NCBI RefSeq assembly: GCF_017254835.1
Contig: NZ_JAFKCW010000003.1
Coordinates: 1-64,000, forward strand
DNA length: 64,000 bases
Reading direction: 5' to 3'
DNA from: Algoriphagus aestuariicola
Lineage (GTDB): Bacteria; Bacteroidota; Bacteroidia; Cytophagales; Cyclobacteriaceae
Position numbers and translations under genes: made by a program. Below, piece by piece: positions 8,615-16,107 of the stretch. The notes beneath the pieces were generated by a model that was given only the letters and a program-made list of their open reading frames with translations, did not search any database and was not told the DNA's origin. Within the stretch, counting starts at the first letter, position 1. Each line of letters begins with the position of its first letter.

Positions 8615-9946
8615 TTATTCGGTGGTAGGTTGAGCTGATTTTGGCAAATAGTATAACACTACACGCCCGTTCAGGTCAAGGTATTCTTTGGCTACCCGCT
8701 GGATGTCAGCCTTGGTAACTTGGGAAAACTTGTCCATAATCTGGTTGATGTAGTTCGTGTCGCCATAAATCACCTTTGCCTCCGCGAGGTTTTCGGCAAT
8801 GCCTGCCATGGTGGAGTTGCTGCTGACGATGCTGTTCTCCATTTGGTTTTTCAGCTTTGCAAATTCATCGTCCGAGATACCCTGATCTTGCACCTGCTTG
8901 ATGAGACGATCGATTTCGCTTTCCAAATCCTTTGGCTCCACGCCCATGTTGGTGATTCCATACATGATAAAAATTCCTCCATCTTCGAGCTCCAAAGGAA
9001 TCGCCGCCACGACCAAGGCCTTTTGCTGCTTGTCCACCAGCTCCTTGGTCATTAGCGAAGAGTTCCCTCCCGTCAAATAGGTAGAGAGCATAGTGAGTGC
9101 ATAGCTGTCGGGATGGTTTCGTGGGGGCAGGTTGTAGGCCTGGATCACCGCCGGAATCTGGATATTGTCATAAATCACGTCCCGAGTCTCGCTAGTCTTT
9201 TTGGGCTCGACCACATCGGGACGAAAAATCGCTTTAGTTCCTTCAGGGATTTCGGTGAAGTATTTCTTCACCAAGGCCTCTGTTTCGGCATAATCGATGT
9301 CCCCAGCGATAGTCAGCGTCGCATTATTTGGAACGTAGAAGTCTTTGTAGAATTGCTGAAACTCCTCAATGGTCGCGGCATTCAGGTGGTCCATGGAGCC
9401 GATGGGTGCCCACTGATAGGGATGTACGGAATACGCTCTGACTAAGGTCTCCGGCAGGATAGTGCCATAGGGTTGGTTTTCGTAGCGCTGTCTCCGCTCC
9501 TCCTTCACTACTTCCCGTTGGGTCTCCACGCCAGTCTGGTCTACTTTGGAATGTAGCATTCGCTCGCTTTCCATATAGAGTGCCAGCTCGAGCTCGTTGG
9601 AGGGCAACAGCTCATAGTAGTAGGTGATGTCATTGGACGTGTAAGCGTTGAGCGTGCCGCCACGGCCTTGGATGATGTTCATGTACTGGCCCCGATCTAT
9701 GTTTTCCGAGCCCTCAAACATCAAGTGCTCAAAAAAATGGGCGAAGCCGGTGCGTTCTGGGTTCTCATTTTTGGAACCCACATGATACAAGACCGAGGTC
9801 ACCACGATGGGAGTGGAGTTGTCCTGGTGCATGATCACATGAAGACCGTTGTCAAGGGTGAATTCCTTGAAGTCTATTTTGTTTTGGGCTAAAGCAGGAG
9901 TGCCTAGCATCCCGGCCACCAAGCCTAAAGCATAAAGTTTATTCAT
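8615..9946 (-). CDS. M16 family zinc peptidase, catalytic subunit
   Basis: A 443-residue exported metallopeptidase. The ATG at 9946 is preferred over the TTG at 9952; it starts a signal peptide ending ALAQ. The inverted zinc motif HFFEH (about residues 70-74) is present and the third ligand is the Glu of VVKEERR about 76 residues later, the normal spacing. It is followed by the C-terminal M16 domain with the NLPPRNHPDSYAL region. It heads a three-gene operon with the inactive M16 partner and the secreted domain paralogue. Such pairs degrade peptides in the periplasm; the exact substrate is unknown. Confidence 0.92.
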   Translation of the reverse strand: MNKLYALGLVAGMLGTPALAQNKIDFKEFTLDNGLHVIMHQDNSTPIVVTSVLYHVGSKNENPERTGFAHFFEHLMFEGSENIDRGQYMNIIQGRGGTLNAYTSNDITYYYELLPSNELELALYMESERMLHSKVDQTGVETQREVVKEERRQRYENQPYGTILPETLVRAYSVHPYQWAPIGSMDHLNAATIEEFQQFYKDFYVPNNATLTIAGDIDYAETEALVKKYFTEIPEGTKAIFRPDVVEPKKTSETRDVIYDNIQIPAVIQAYNLPPRNHPDSYALTMLSTYLTGGNSSLMTKELVDKQQKALVVAAIPLELEDGGIFIMYGITNMGVEPKDLESEIDRLIKQVQDQGISDDEFAKLKNQMENSIVSSNSTMAGIAENLAEAKVIYGDTNYINQIMDKFSQVTKADIQRVAKEYLDLNGRVVLYYLPKSAQPTTE

Positions 9947-10104
9947 GGTCAAAAAGGTTGGATAAGATTCTATGGAATAAATACAGGGTAATGGGTCAAA
10001 ATGTTATATGTACGCTTTTGTACAGGCCTTTATCACTACGTTATCATAAAGTCTAAAAGTATTTAATCAAAATCAATTAAAACTAAGATGGTAGCTATTT
10101 TAAC

Positions 10105-10131
10105 AAAAAAACCCGAACAATCTCGGGTTTT
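10105..10131 (-). terminator. rho-independent terminator of the adenosine kinase gene
   Basis: The stem AAAACCCGA/TCGGGTTTT (10108-10116 with 10123-10131) has a 6-nt loop. Read on the minus strand it follows the adenosine kinase stop by 8 nt and is followed by a U-tract. Confidence 0.85.
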
Positions 10132-10138
10132 ATGATTT

Positions 10139-11134
10139 TTAAGGTAGCAGTCTTGCCAATATTTCCTTGGCCTCGTGCCATTTCAGTCTGGGACCAAATT
10201 GGCTCACGATCTTTGAACTTGCCATGGAAGCCAATTTTCCGCTGGAAGCATAGCTATGTCCGTTGGTAATGCCGTAAAGAAATGCTCCGGCAAACATATC
10301 TCCCGCTCCATTGCTGTCGATGGCTAGGGTCGGATACGGCTCAATATCGATGAACGTATCCCCATCAAAGATCATCGCTCCGTTTTTGCCAAGCGTAATC
10401 ACGAAGTGTTTGGCGGCCTTTTTCATTTCTTCGCGAGCTTCTGACAGGGTATCTTTTCCGGTGAAAAGCATGGCTTCCTCCTCGTTTGCGAAAAGCAAAT
10501 CCACGCTTGAACCAATCACATCCTCAAAATTTGCCTTGAAATACTTCACCATAGCGGGATCAGAGAATGTCAAGGCTACTTTAGTCCCGGCTTCTTCTGC
10601 CACTTTCTTGGCATGAATCATCGCCTCTTTTCCATTGTCGGAAGTCACCAAATAACCCTCGATAAAAAGGTATTTGGAATCCTTGATAGCCGAGTCGTGA
10701 ATATCCTGAGTAGAGAAGTTTTGGGTGATTCCCAAGAAGGTATTCATGGTCCGTTCGGAGTCTTCTGTCACCATGACCAGACATTTACCGGTCACACCTG
10801 CCTCCAAAGACTCCTTTTTCAAGGCAATGTCCACGCCAGAGTCGATCAGATCCTGGAGATAAAAATGTCCCAGCTCATCATCTGCCACACGAAAATTGTA
10901 GAAGGATTTTCCTCCAAATTGACTGACCGCAACGATGGAGTTTGCTGCAGAGCCGCCGGCCTGTTTTTTCGCCTCAGCGGTATTGATCACGGCCATCAAA
11001 GAGTTTTGGCGCTCCTCGTCGACCAGGGTCATGAGTCCCTTTTCGACTCCATTGTCGGCAAAAAACTGATCTTTGACCTTAAACTCAATATCTACTAGGG
11101 CATTTCCGATGCCAGTTACGTCGTATTTTTTCAT
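10139..11134 (-). CDS. adenosine kinase (PfkB family)
   Basis: A 331-residue PfkB/ribokinase-fold sugar kinase of the type annotated as adenosine kinase across Bacteroidota. It phosphorylates adenosine to AMP with ATP. The N-terminal YDVTGIGNALVDIE start, the GGSAANS glycine-rich substrate loop (about 61-67) and the anion-hole signature NGAGDMFAGAF with the catalytic Asp (about 280) are present. The adenine deaminase at 58860 shows a second purine salvage route in the same genome. Substrate choice among PfkB kinases cannot be proven from sequence. It is followed by its own terminator at 10105-10131. Confidence 0.85.
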   Translation of the reverse strand: MKKYDVTGIGNALVDIEFKVKDQFFADNGVEKGLMTLVDEERQNSLMAVINTAEAKKQAGGSAANSIVAVSQFGGKSFYNFRVADDELGHFYLQDLIDSGVDIALKKESLEAGVTGKCLVMVTEDSERTMNTFLGITQNFSTQDIHDSAIKDSKYLFIEGYLVTSDNGKEAMIHAKKVAEEAGTKVALTFSDPAMVKYFKANFEDVIGSSVDLLFANEEEAMLFTGKDTLSEAREEMKKAAKHFVITLGKNGAMIFDGDTFIDIEPYPTLAIDSNGAGDMFAGAFLYGITNGHSYASSGKLASMASSKIVSQFGPRLKWHEAKEILARLLP

Positions 11135-11167
11135 TTATGGAGAATTGTAAAATTGAAAGGTTTCAAA

Positions 11168-11180
11168 ATTGGAAAATTGG
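11168..11180. repeat. dispersed 13-bp intergenic motif, copy 1
   Basis: ATTGGAAAATTGG lies 34 bp upstream of the adenosine kinase start. The identical 13-mer occurs at 24080-24092, 18 bp upstream of leuD. Both are embedded in A/T-rich text with further TTGAAAG-like pieces. Confidence 0.5.
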
Positions 11181-11215
11181 GAAAAAGGCTGGATGCCCGG
11201 TGTCGGGTGTCCGAT

Positions 11216-11246
11216 GTCAGGCTGAGCGGAGTCGAAGCCTTTTTCA
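11216..11246. repeat. REP-like dispersed repeat, copy 1
   Basis: GTCAGGCTGAGCGGAGTCGA followed by AGCCTTTTTCA. It matches the repeat at 43180-43210 at 26 of 31 positions. It lies in the 193-bp gap between the genes at 10139-11134 and 11328-12491, followed by a second G/C-rich block with TCGACTCGGCTCGGACT. Sequences of the GAGCGGAGTCGA type recur in many Bacteroidota intergenic regions. Confidence 0.6.
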
Positions 11247-11327
11247 CTAAGTCCTCGACTCGGCTCGGACTGACACAGACGCTCGATCAATCCGAGTCCT
11301 CGTAAATCGTATTTCTAAAGTCGTAAA

Positions 11328-12491
11328 TCAATCGAAAATACGGTGTCTTTCAAACGTTTTTTCTCGATCAAACAAATAGCGATACGTATGGTGTGTCTTA
11401 TAAATAGTCGCAAGCAGCTGCTCGCATACACGCATCATCTTGGGGTTGAAGTCCCCGATCCAGTTCATTTCGATGGTCTTGTAGGGAAAAGAAGACTTGC
11501 CGCTCATCTTGTCATAGCTGATGATCATGGCGCTCTCTACACCCTTGCCTTGATGCTCCGGCACAACGCCAAAGACCAATCCCAGCATCTTGTTGGGAGG
11601 AAAAAATGTCTTGTGCCAAAGGAATTTCAGTTTACCAATGAAGTCCATCTTGCCATTCACATGCTTGAAGATCTGATTGATCTCCGGGATCTGGATGAAA
11701 AAGCCCACGGGTTCGTCTTTGTGAAAAGCGAAGTAGATCAGCCGCTCGTCTATGATGGGTTTCATCTTGCCAAACATCAACTGGGCTTCCTTTAGCGCGA
11801 TGGACTTGCCCATGTGGCGAGCCCAGGCCTTGTTGTACACCGTCATGAAGTACTCGGGTGCTTTCTCCTGCAGCTCTTTTCCCTTGATGTATCGGAAGGA
11901 ATACTCCGGATTTGCCATAATCTGGTTGGCACGCTGGATCATCTTCTCGTCAAAGCCGAGATTCTGCACCGGACGCATGTAGGTAAACTGCTTGAAATAG
12001 AGTTGGAAGCCGTAGTCCTCAAAAAACTTCTGGTAATAACCGAAGTTCCAAGGCATGTTGTAGTTGGGCTCGGAAAATCCGTCGACCAAGAGTCCCCACC
12101 ACTTGTCACGCTCCCCGAAATTGATCGGGCCGTCCATGGCTTCCATGCCTTCGCTCTCGAGCCAAGCCTTGGCGGTGTCAAAGAGGAGGAAAGCCGCCTC
12201 TTGGTCGTCAATACATTCAAAGAATCCCAAGCCGCCCGTCGGCTGCTTTTCCTTCATCTTGGGATTGATGAAAGCGGCTACGCGACCGATGGATTTTCCT
12301 TTCCCGTCCTCCAGCAGCCAACGCTTGGCCTTGGCCCCGTTACGAAAGAGCTTGTTGGTTTCAGGATGAAAAAGCCCCTCAATGTCCGCATCCAGAGGCC
12401 TGATCCAGTTTTTCTCATTTCGGTAGAGCCTCACTGCCATCTCTATAAATTCTTTCTGTTGGGCAGGCGTGGTGACTTCGATCAGCTTCAT
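11328..12491 (-). CDS. GNAT-like protein of unknown function
   Basis: A 387-residue cytosolic protein. I recognise it as one of the long Bacteroidota proteins usually annotated as hypothetical or GNAT-like. The N-terminus (TTPAQQKEFIEMAVRLYRNE) and the GRVAAFINP strand (about 69-77) look like the first half of an acetyltransferase fold; near the C-terminus GVVPEHQGKGVESAMI (about 308-323) resembles the acetyl-CoA pyrophosphate loop (Q/RxxGxG/A). The central part is Trp/Tyr/Phe rich (MPWNFGYYQKFFEDYG). No metal or secretion motif is seen. The perfect hairpin ATTTTAG-TCGG-CTAAAAT (12499-12516) lies just upstream of the start. Substrate is unknown. Confidence 0.7.
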   Translation of the reverse strand: MKLIEVTTPAQQKEFIEMAVRLYRNEKNWIRPLDADIEGLFHPETNKLFRNGAKAKRWLLEDGKGKSIGRVAAFINPKMKEKQPTGGLGFFECIDDQEAAFLLFDTAKAWLESEGMEAMDGPINFGERDKWWGLLVDGFSEPNYNMPWNFGYYQKFFEDYGFQLYFKQFTYMRPVQNLGFDEKMIQRANQIMANPEYSFRYIKGKELQEKAPEYFMTVYNKAWARHMGKSIALKEAQLMFGKMKPIIDERLIYFAFHKDEPVGFFIQIPEINQIFKHVNGKMDFIGKLKFLWHKTFFPPNKMLGLVFGVVPEHQGKGVESAMIISYDKMSGKSSFPYKTIEMNWIGDFNPKMMRVCEQLLATIYKTHHTYRYLFDREKTFERHRIFD

Positions 12492-12600
12492 TCGGGTGAT
12501 TTTAGTCGGCTAAAATACGGCTTCAGGGGCAAAGGGCAAAAAGTGGGAGAAATGAAGGTTGTCTTGCATCTTCGGAAGCTGGAAATAATTAAAAAATAAA

Positions 12601-12626
12601 AAAGCTGCACTATTTAGAGCAGCTTT
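12601..12626 (-). terminator. rho-independent terminator behind the displaced rimO-like 3' end
   Basis: Stem AAAGCTGC/GCAGCTTT (12601-12608 with 12619-12626) with a 10-nt loop. On the minus strand a T-rich tract follows. It lies 7 bp beyond the stop of the rimO-like remnant (12633-12635), where the terminator of an intact rimO would be. Confidence 0.8.
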
Positions 12627-12632
12627 GAGATT

Positions 12633-12731
12633 TTATTCTTTAATGGTCGCGTAAAGATCAAACTCCGTCGCGTCATAGATCATTTCCTTGACAGAATCAC
12701 CCGCTAGGAAACAAGTTTAGGATCGATCACA
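12633..12731 (-). pseudogene. displaced 3' remnant of a rimO/miaB-type gene (TRAM domain end)
   Basis: On the minus strand this segment reads, with one frame change near 12710, VIDPKLVS then AGDSVKEMIYDATEFDLYATIKE and a TAA stop at 12633. It aligns with the end of intact rimO (GDFVQAKITDATEFDLYGEVVG) with identical spacing to the stop. A 19-bp block is identical (12657-12675 and 13840-13858); outside it the DNA has diverged clearly. It abuts the stop codon of the TlpA-like gene. It could be the original rimO 3' end pushed away by an insertion, or the last piece of a decayed rimO duplicate. Confidence 0.7.
12657..12675. repeat. 19-bp direct repeat, copy A (possible att core)
   Basis: ATCAAACTCCGTCGCGTCA, identical to 13840-13858 inside the 3' end of rimO. 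The two copies bracket about 1.2 kb holding the TlpA-like gene and the dead toxin-antitoxin pair. Confidence 0.75.
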
Positions 12732-13256
12732 TTAATTTTTCCATTTATTAATTTCCGCACTAAGCCATTCAAGACTCTTTGTCTCAGGGATTATCGGGCC
12801 GGTATATTTTGCCTTAAGAACTCCAGCTTTGATAACAAAATGGGTTGGAGACATCACTACATCAAATCTCTCCAACACTTCGTCCCTTGATAAAGAAATG
12901 TCTTGATACCCTATTTCTCCATTTTTCTCTAGGTATTTAATGATTTTATCCGGCTTGCTCATGCAAAATCCGAGAAATACAACTTCGCTATCGTCCTGAT
13001 GGCTTTCCGTTATCTTTTTAAGATAGGGTTCCTCCTGTTTACAACCTTTGCACCCAACAAACCAAATATTGATTACCACAACTTTTTCTTTCAATAGCTT
13101 CAGGTCAACAGAATCTCCAGAAATGGTGAGGTAACTGAACTCAGGAAATAACGAATCTATTGGAGGTCCTTGGGCTTCAAAAGGAGATATTTCTTGGGCT
13201 TCCAATTTGGAACTGATTAAAAAAAGGGCAAGGACAATTAAAAATTGATATTTCAT
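12732..13256 (-). CDS. TlpA/ResA-like thioredoxin-fold protein, exported
   Basis: A 174-residue protein with a signal peptide (MKYQFLIVLALFLISSKLEA, residues 1-20). The rest is a thioredoxin-like domain with the redox motif CKGC in WFVGCKGCKQEEP (about residues 72-84) and the cis-proline strand MSPTHFVI (about 134-141). Family members act as periplasmic disulfide reductases or oxidoreductases. The DNA is more A/T-rich than the neighbours. It stands alone between a rimO-like remnant and a dead toxin-antitoxin pair, inside the segment bracketed by the 19-bp repeats, which suggests acquisition. The terminator at 12601-12626 would end its transcript. Confidence 0.85.
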   Translation of the reverse strand: MKYQFLIVLALFLISSKLEAQEISPFEAQGPPIDSLFPEFSYLTISGDSVDLKLLKEKVVVINIWFVGCKGCKQEEPYLKKITESHQDDSEVVFLGFCMSKPDKIIKYLEKNGEIGYQDISLSRDEVLERFDVVMSPTHFVIKAGVLKAKYTGPIIPETKSLEWLSAEINKWKN

Positions 13257-13303
13257 CGAAGTATGATAAAGTTTATGAAGCTAAAAAAACAAAATCAATT
13301 ACC

Positions 13304-13733
13304 TCAAAGAGTAGAACAAAAAACCAAATCATCGAACAAGTCGGACTCCACGTAAATCTCCCGACGATGTCCAATAGGGATAACCTCGATGGTCATTATT
13401 TTATCTTCAATTTTATAGATAATTCGATAGTTGGAAAGTCGAATTCGTTAAGCATTGCGTCCCCTCAGCTTCTAACATCCTATGGGCCAGGGATGATTGG
13501 CCAACTGATAAATTGTTTCTTTGAGTTGAGAAAAATAGGGTTCAGGAATTTTAGCAAGTGACTTATTTATCGGCAGTGAAGTCTCGTCGGATTTCTTTAC
13601 TTGGTCGTAAAGATTAATATCCTCCAGTTCCTCCAATTGTTCTACCATAGACTCAAATTCCTTCACTTACAAGATCACAGAAAGCTTTTTTCCTTTTTCG
13701 TCAGTAATATATTTAGGATTGATTGCCAGCCTG
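13304..13733 (-). pseudogene. decayed antitoxin-RelE/ParE toxin pair, fused by deletion
   Basis: Read on the minus strand, a Phd/YefM-like antitoxin start (LAINPKYITDEKGKKLSVIL) is cut by TAA (about 13673), continues VKEFESMVEQLEELEDINLYDQVKKS, then passes directly into RelE-type toxin sequence (KSLAKIPEPYFSQLKETIYQL, ANHPWPIGC). TAG (13472-13474) and TAA (13448-13450) interrupt the next part, GC*KLRGRNA*RIRLSNYRI, after which YKIEDKIMTIEVIPIGHRRE runs to TGA at 13304. The toxin's normal N-terminus and antitoxin C-terminus are missing, so an internal deletion fused them. The longest remaining open piece is 13472-13666 (64 codons). Not functional as a toxin. Confidence 0.75.
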
Positions 13734-13815
13734 ATGGAAGTTAGAAATTTTAGAAACTACTCCAAATACGAAATTCGATTGGCTTTTGGTTTGGCTTCCG
13801 CAAGCCCAATCTGGA

Positions 13816-15129
13816 TTAACCCACTACTTCTCCGTACAAATCAAACTCCGTCGCGTCAGTGATCTTCGCCTGAACAAAGTCTCCCACTCTGCAATAAAAC
13901 TTGGAAGCATCAATCAGCACTTCATTGTCTACCTCAACTGAGTCAAATTCAGTCCGGCCGACAAAGTGTCCGCCTTCTTTTTTATCTATCAATACTTTGT
14001 AGGTTTTACCGATTTTCTCCTGGTTGAGGTCGTAACTGATTTGCTCTTGAACTTCCATCAGGTGATTGGCGCGGTCTTGCTTTTCCTCCTGAGACAGACT
14101 GTCCTTCATGGAATAGGCATGGGTATTTTCCTCATGGGAATAGGTAAAGACTCCCAATCGCTCAAACTTCATCCGTTCCACAAAATCCACCATTTCCTGG
14201 AATTCCTTTTCGCCCTCACCCGGGTGTCCGGCGATCAGCGTAGTACGTATTGCAATCTCAGGAATCATCTCCCGGATGCTGTGGATGAGTTCTTCCTGCT
14301 TCTCACGGGTGGTCCCTCTGCGCATGGCTTTCAGGACATCAGTCGAACCGTGCTGCAAAGGAATGTCTAGGTACTTGCAGATATTCGGACGTTCCTTCAT
14401 CACGTCGATCACATCCATCGGGAAACCGGTCGGATAGGCATAATGTAACCGAATCCAGTCGATTCCTTCCACGTCGGCGAGGTTACGAAGGAGTTCGGCA
14501 AGGTTTCTTTTTTTATAAATATCCAACCCATAATAGGTAGAATCCTGAGCGATCAATAGCAATTCTTTGGTTCCGTTGGCAGCTTTGTGTTGGGCTTCTT
14601 TGACCAATTCCTCGATGGGTCTGGAGATGTGACCACCCCGCATCAAAGGAATTGCGCAAAAAGAACAGGGTCTATCGCAACCTTCGGAAATCTTCATATA
14701 GGCATAGTGCGCGGAGTGAGTCAACAAGCGCTCTCCCACCAACTCATGCTTATAATCAGCCTTGAATTTTTTCAAAATCGCCGGCAAATCCCGGGTTCCG
14801 AAAAAAGCATCCACCTGAGGGATTTCCTTTTCCAAATCGTCTTTATAGCGCTGGGAAAGACATCCCGTCACATACACTTTGTCCACCAAACCCTGCTCTT
14901 TGGCATCCACATACTGGAGGATGGTGTCGATGGATTCCTGCTTGGCGTTGTCGATGAAGCCGCAGGTGTTGATGATGATGATATTGTTGTCCTGGTCGCT
15001 GGACTCGTGGCTGGCGTTGATGCCGTTGCCTTTCAGTTGGGTCAGCAGCACTTCTGAGTCCACCAGGTTTTTGGAGCATCCCATGGTAATGATATTGACC
15101 TTGTCTTTCTTTAACGTTCTAGCTTTCAC
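13816..15129 (-). CDS. rimO: ribosomal protein S12 methylthiotransferase RimO
   Basis: A radical-SAM enzyme that methylthiolates an aspartate of ribosomal protein S12. It has the UPF0004 N-terminal domain (TMGCSKNLVDSE), the radical-SAM cluster motif CDRPCSFC and a C-terminal TRAM domain ending ATEFDLYGEVVG. I choose the GTG at 15129 (437 residues, start VKARTLKKDK): the family normally begins here, and a TACCTTTG promoter box lies at 15154-15161, inside the longer frame that opens with an ATG at 15195. The final 43 bp include the 19-bp repeat shared with 12657-12675, so the 3' end may have been swapped by an insertion. I see no terminator hairpin just after its stop. Confidence 0.93.
   Translation of the reverse strand: MKARTLKKDKVNIITMGCSKNLVDSEVLLTQLKGNGINASHESSDQDNNIIIINTCGFIDNAKQESIDTILQYVDAKEQGLVDKVYVTGCLSQRYKDDLEKEIPQVDAFFGTRDLPAILKKFKADYKHELVGERLLTHSAHYAYMKISEGCDRPCSFCAIPLMRGGHISRPIEELVKEAQHKAANGTKELLLIAQDSTYYGLDIYKKRNLAELLRNLADVEGIDWIRLHYAYPTGFPMDVIDVMKERPNICKYLDIPLQHGSTDVLKAMRRGTTREKQEELIHSIREMIPEIAIRTTLIAGHPGEGEKEFQEMVDFVERMKFERLGVFTYSHEENTHAYSMKDSLSQEEKQDRANHLMEVQEQISYDLNQEKIGKTYKVLIDKKEGGHFVGRTEFDSVEVDNEVLIDASKFYCRVGDFVQAKITDATEFDLYGEVVG
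13840..13858. repeat. 19-bp direct repeat, copy B (inside rimO 3' end)
   Basis: ATCAAACTCCGTCGCGTCA, in frame within the DATEFD codons of rimO; identical to 12657-12675. The distance to the stop codon is the same (24 bp) in both copies. Confidence 0.75.
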
Positions 15130-15153
15130 AGGCTTTGATTGGATTTGGGAGTG

Positions 15154-15161
15154 CAAAGGTA
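15154..15161 (-). promoter_or_regulatory. rimO promoter -7 box
   Basis: TACCTTTG on the minus strand fits TAnnTTTG and is followed by CACTCCCAAATCC, the same start-site wording as the rRNA promoter at 384-391. It would give a 5' leader of about 20 nt to the GTG start of rimO at 15129. Confidence 0.65.
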
Positions 15162-15259
15162 GGGAAAAATGGGTTGGAAAGTTGTCAAAGTTCAAAAGTT
15201 GTCAAGTTACTAATCCGCAAAGTGCTACTTTCCCCCATGTAGATGCTTCGCATCCGTTG

Positions 15260-15297
15260 CACCGCCGAGACGCAAAGGACGCAGAGATTCACAGAGG
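15260..15297. repeat. left flank of the GxxExxY cassette
   Basis: CACCGCCGAGACGCAAAGGA then CGCAGAGATTCACAGAGG. It is an imperfect inverted copy of 15791-15822 (reverse complement CACCGCAGAGAACGCGGAGG, then ATGACGCAGAGG). A GATGCTTCGCATC palindrome stands just outside (15242-15254). Confidence 0.6.
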
Positions 15298-15393
15298 TTT
15301 AGTATTTAACTGTTTTTAGTGCCTGCTCGCAAAAGAAATGACCGTTGCTGGCAGTACATTTTGACTATCTTCATAGAATACATTCTTTTTAGC

Positions 15394-15771
15394 ATGAGCG
15401 ACAACGAGCTTTCCTCCAAAATAATTGGGGCTGCGATCGAAGTACACAAGCAACTGGGACCGGGACTTCTTGAAAGCACCTATGAAACCTGCCTGGCTTT
15501 TGAGCTGAGGCAGCAAGGCCTCCTCGTCCAAAGCCAAGTACCTCTTCCTGTCGTCTATAAAGAAATCAAACTGGACGCAGCCTATCGACTGGACATCATG
15601 GTGGAGAACCGTATTATCATCGAAGTCAAGTCAGTCGATGAGTTGGCTCCAATCCATCTGGCCCAGATTCTCACCTACTTAAAACTCAGCGGCCGCAAAC
15701 TGGGTTTACTGATAAATTTCAACGTCCCAAAGCTCGTAGATGGCCTCAAGCGTGTGGTCAACAGCCTGTAA
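15394..15771 (+). CDS. GxxExxY family protein
   Basis: A 125-residue protein with the diagnostic GPGLLESTY (GxxExxY) motif in the first third, followed by a PD-(D/E)XK-like core: [19 protein letters not shown] contains a D...ExK arrangement. I start at the ATG at 15394 ([19 protein letters not shown]), which matches the family; the frame is open upstream to 15319. The function of the family is unknown, though the core suggests a nuclease-like fold. The gene is flanked by inverted G/C-rich arms at 15260-15297 and 15791-15822, an arrangement often seen around this family and suggestive of a dispersing cassette. Confidence 0.88.
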   Translation: MSDNELSSKIIGAAIEVHKQLGPGLLESTYETCLAFELRQQGLLVQSQVPLPVVYKEIKLDAAYRLDIMVENRIIIEVKSVDELAPIHLAQILTYLKLSGRKLGLLINFNVPKLVDGLKRVVNSL

Positions 15772-15790
15772 GAACACTCTTACTTTTTTT

Positions 15791-15822
15791 CCTCTGCGTC
15801 ATCCTCCGCGTTCTCTGCGGTG
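15791..15822. repeat. right flank of the GxxExxY cassette
   Basis: CCTCTGCGTCATCCTCCGCG then TTCTCTGCGGTG, inverted relative to 15260-15297. It is followed by the palindrome GGCGCGAAGCGCC (15828-15840), whose GCGAAGC core also occurs in the palindrome on the left side. Confidence 0.6.
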
Positions 15823-15840
15823 AAATCGGCGCGAAGCGCC

Positions 15841-16107
15841 TCCCTTAACACAAGCGTAAAACAAGCTTAATCCAAAGAATCGTGCCGACGCCGACGCTTT
15901 GCCTAATTTTGAACCGTACAGCAAATACTTTTTAACTCCTTGCATTTATTTTTTGCCCCCGATGCGAATCGGGGTGCACTGCAGGAGAGGGATGCGAAAC
16001 GAGGTTTGGTGTCGAATAGCCGACGTTTTGGATTTCTTTTCCCCCAAGTCCCCAAAACCATTGCCTGATTTCCTGCCTTCCTGTACCTTGAGGGGAAATC
16101 AATCCCC
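15841..16107. other. non-coding gap upstream of the E1 gene
   Basis: With the right flank this makes a gene-free stretch of 336 bp. It holds the hairpin CCCCGAT-GCG-AATCGGGG (15957-15974), a related GGGATGCGAAACGAGG piece (15990-16005), and just before the E1 start the palindrome GGGGA-AATCAA-TCCCC (16092-16107). I see no convincing open frame or tRNA. Confidence 0.5.

Noticed and set aside
11814-12599. 261-codon plus-strand frame opposite the GNAT-like gene
   Set aside because: Overlaps a conserved gene almost completely and shows no recognisable domain or start signal.
13367-13561. 64-codon plus-strand frame in the rimO-adjacent island
   Set aside because: Antisense shadow of the decayed toxin-antitoxin pair.
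15130-15195. Upstream ATG start of rimO giving 459 residues
   Set aside because: The extension contains the TACCTTTG promoter box and lacks family similarity; the GTG at 15129 fits better.
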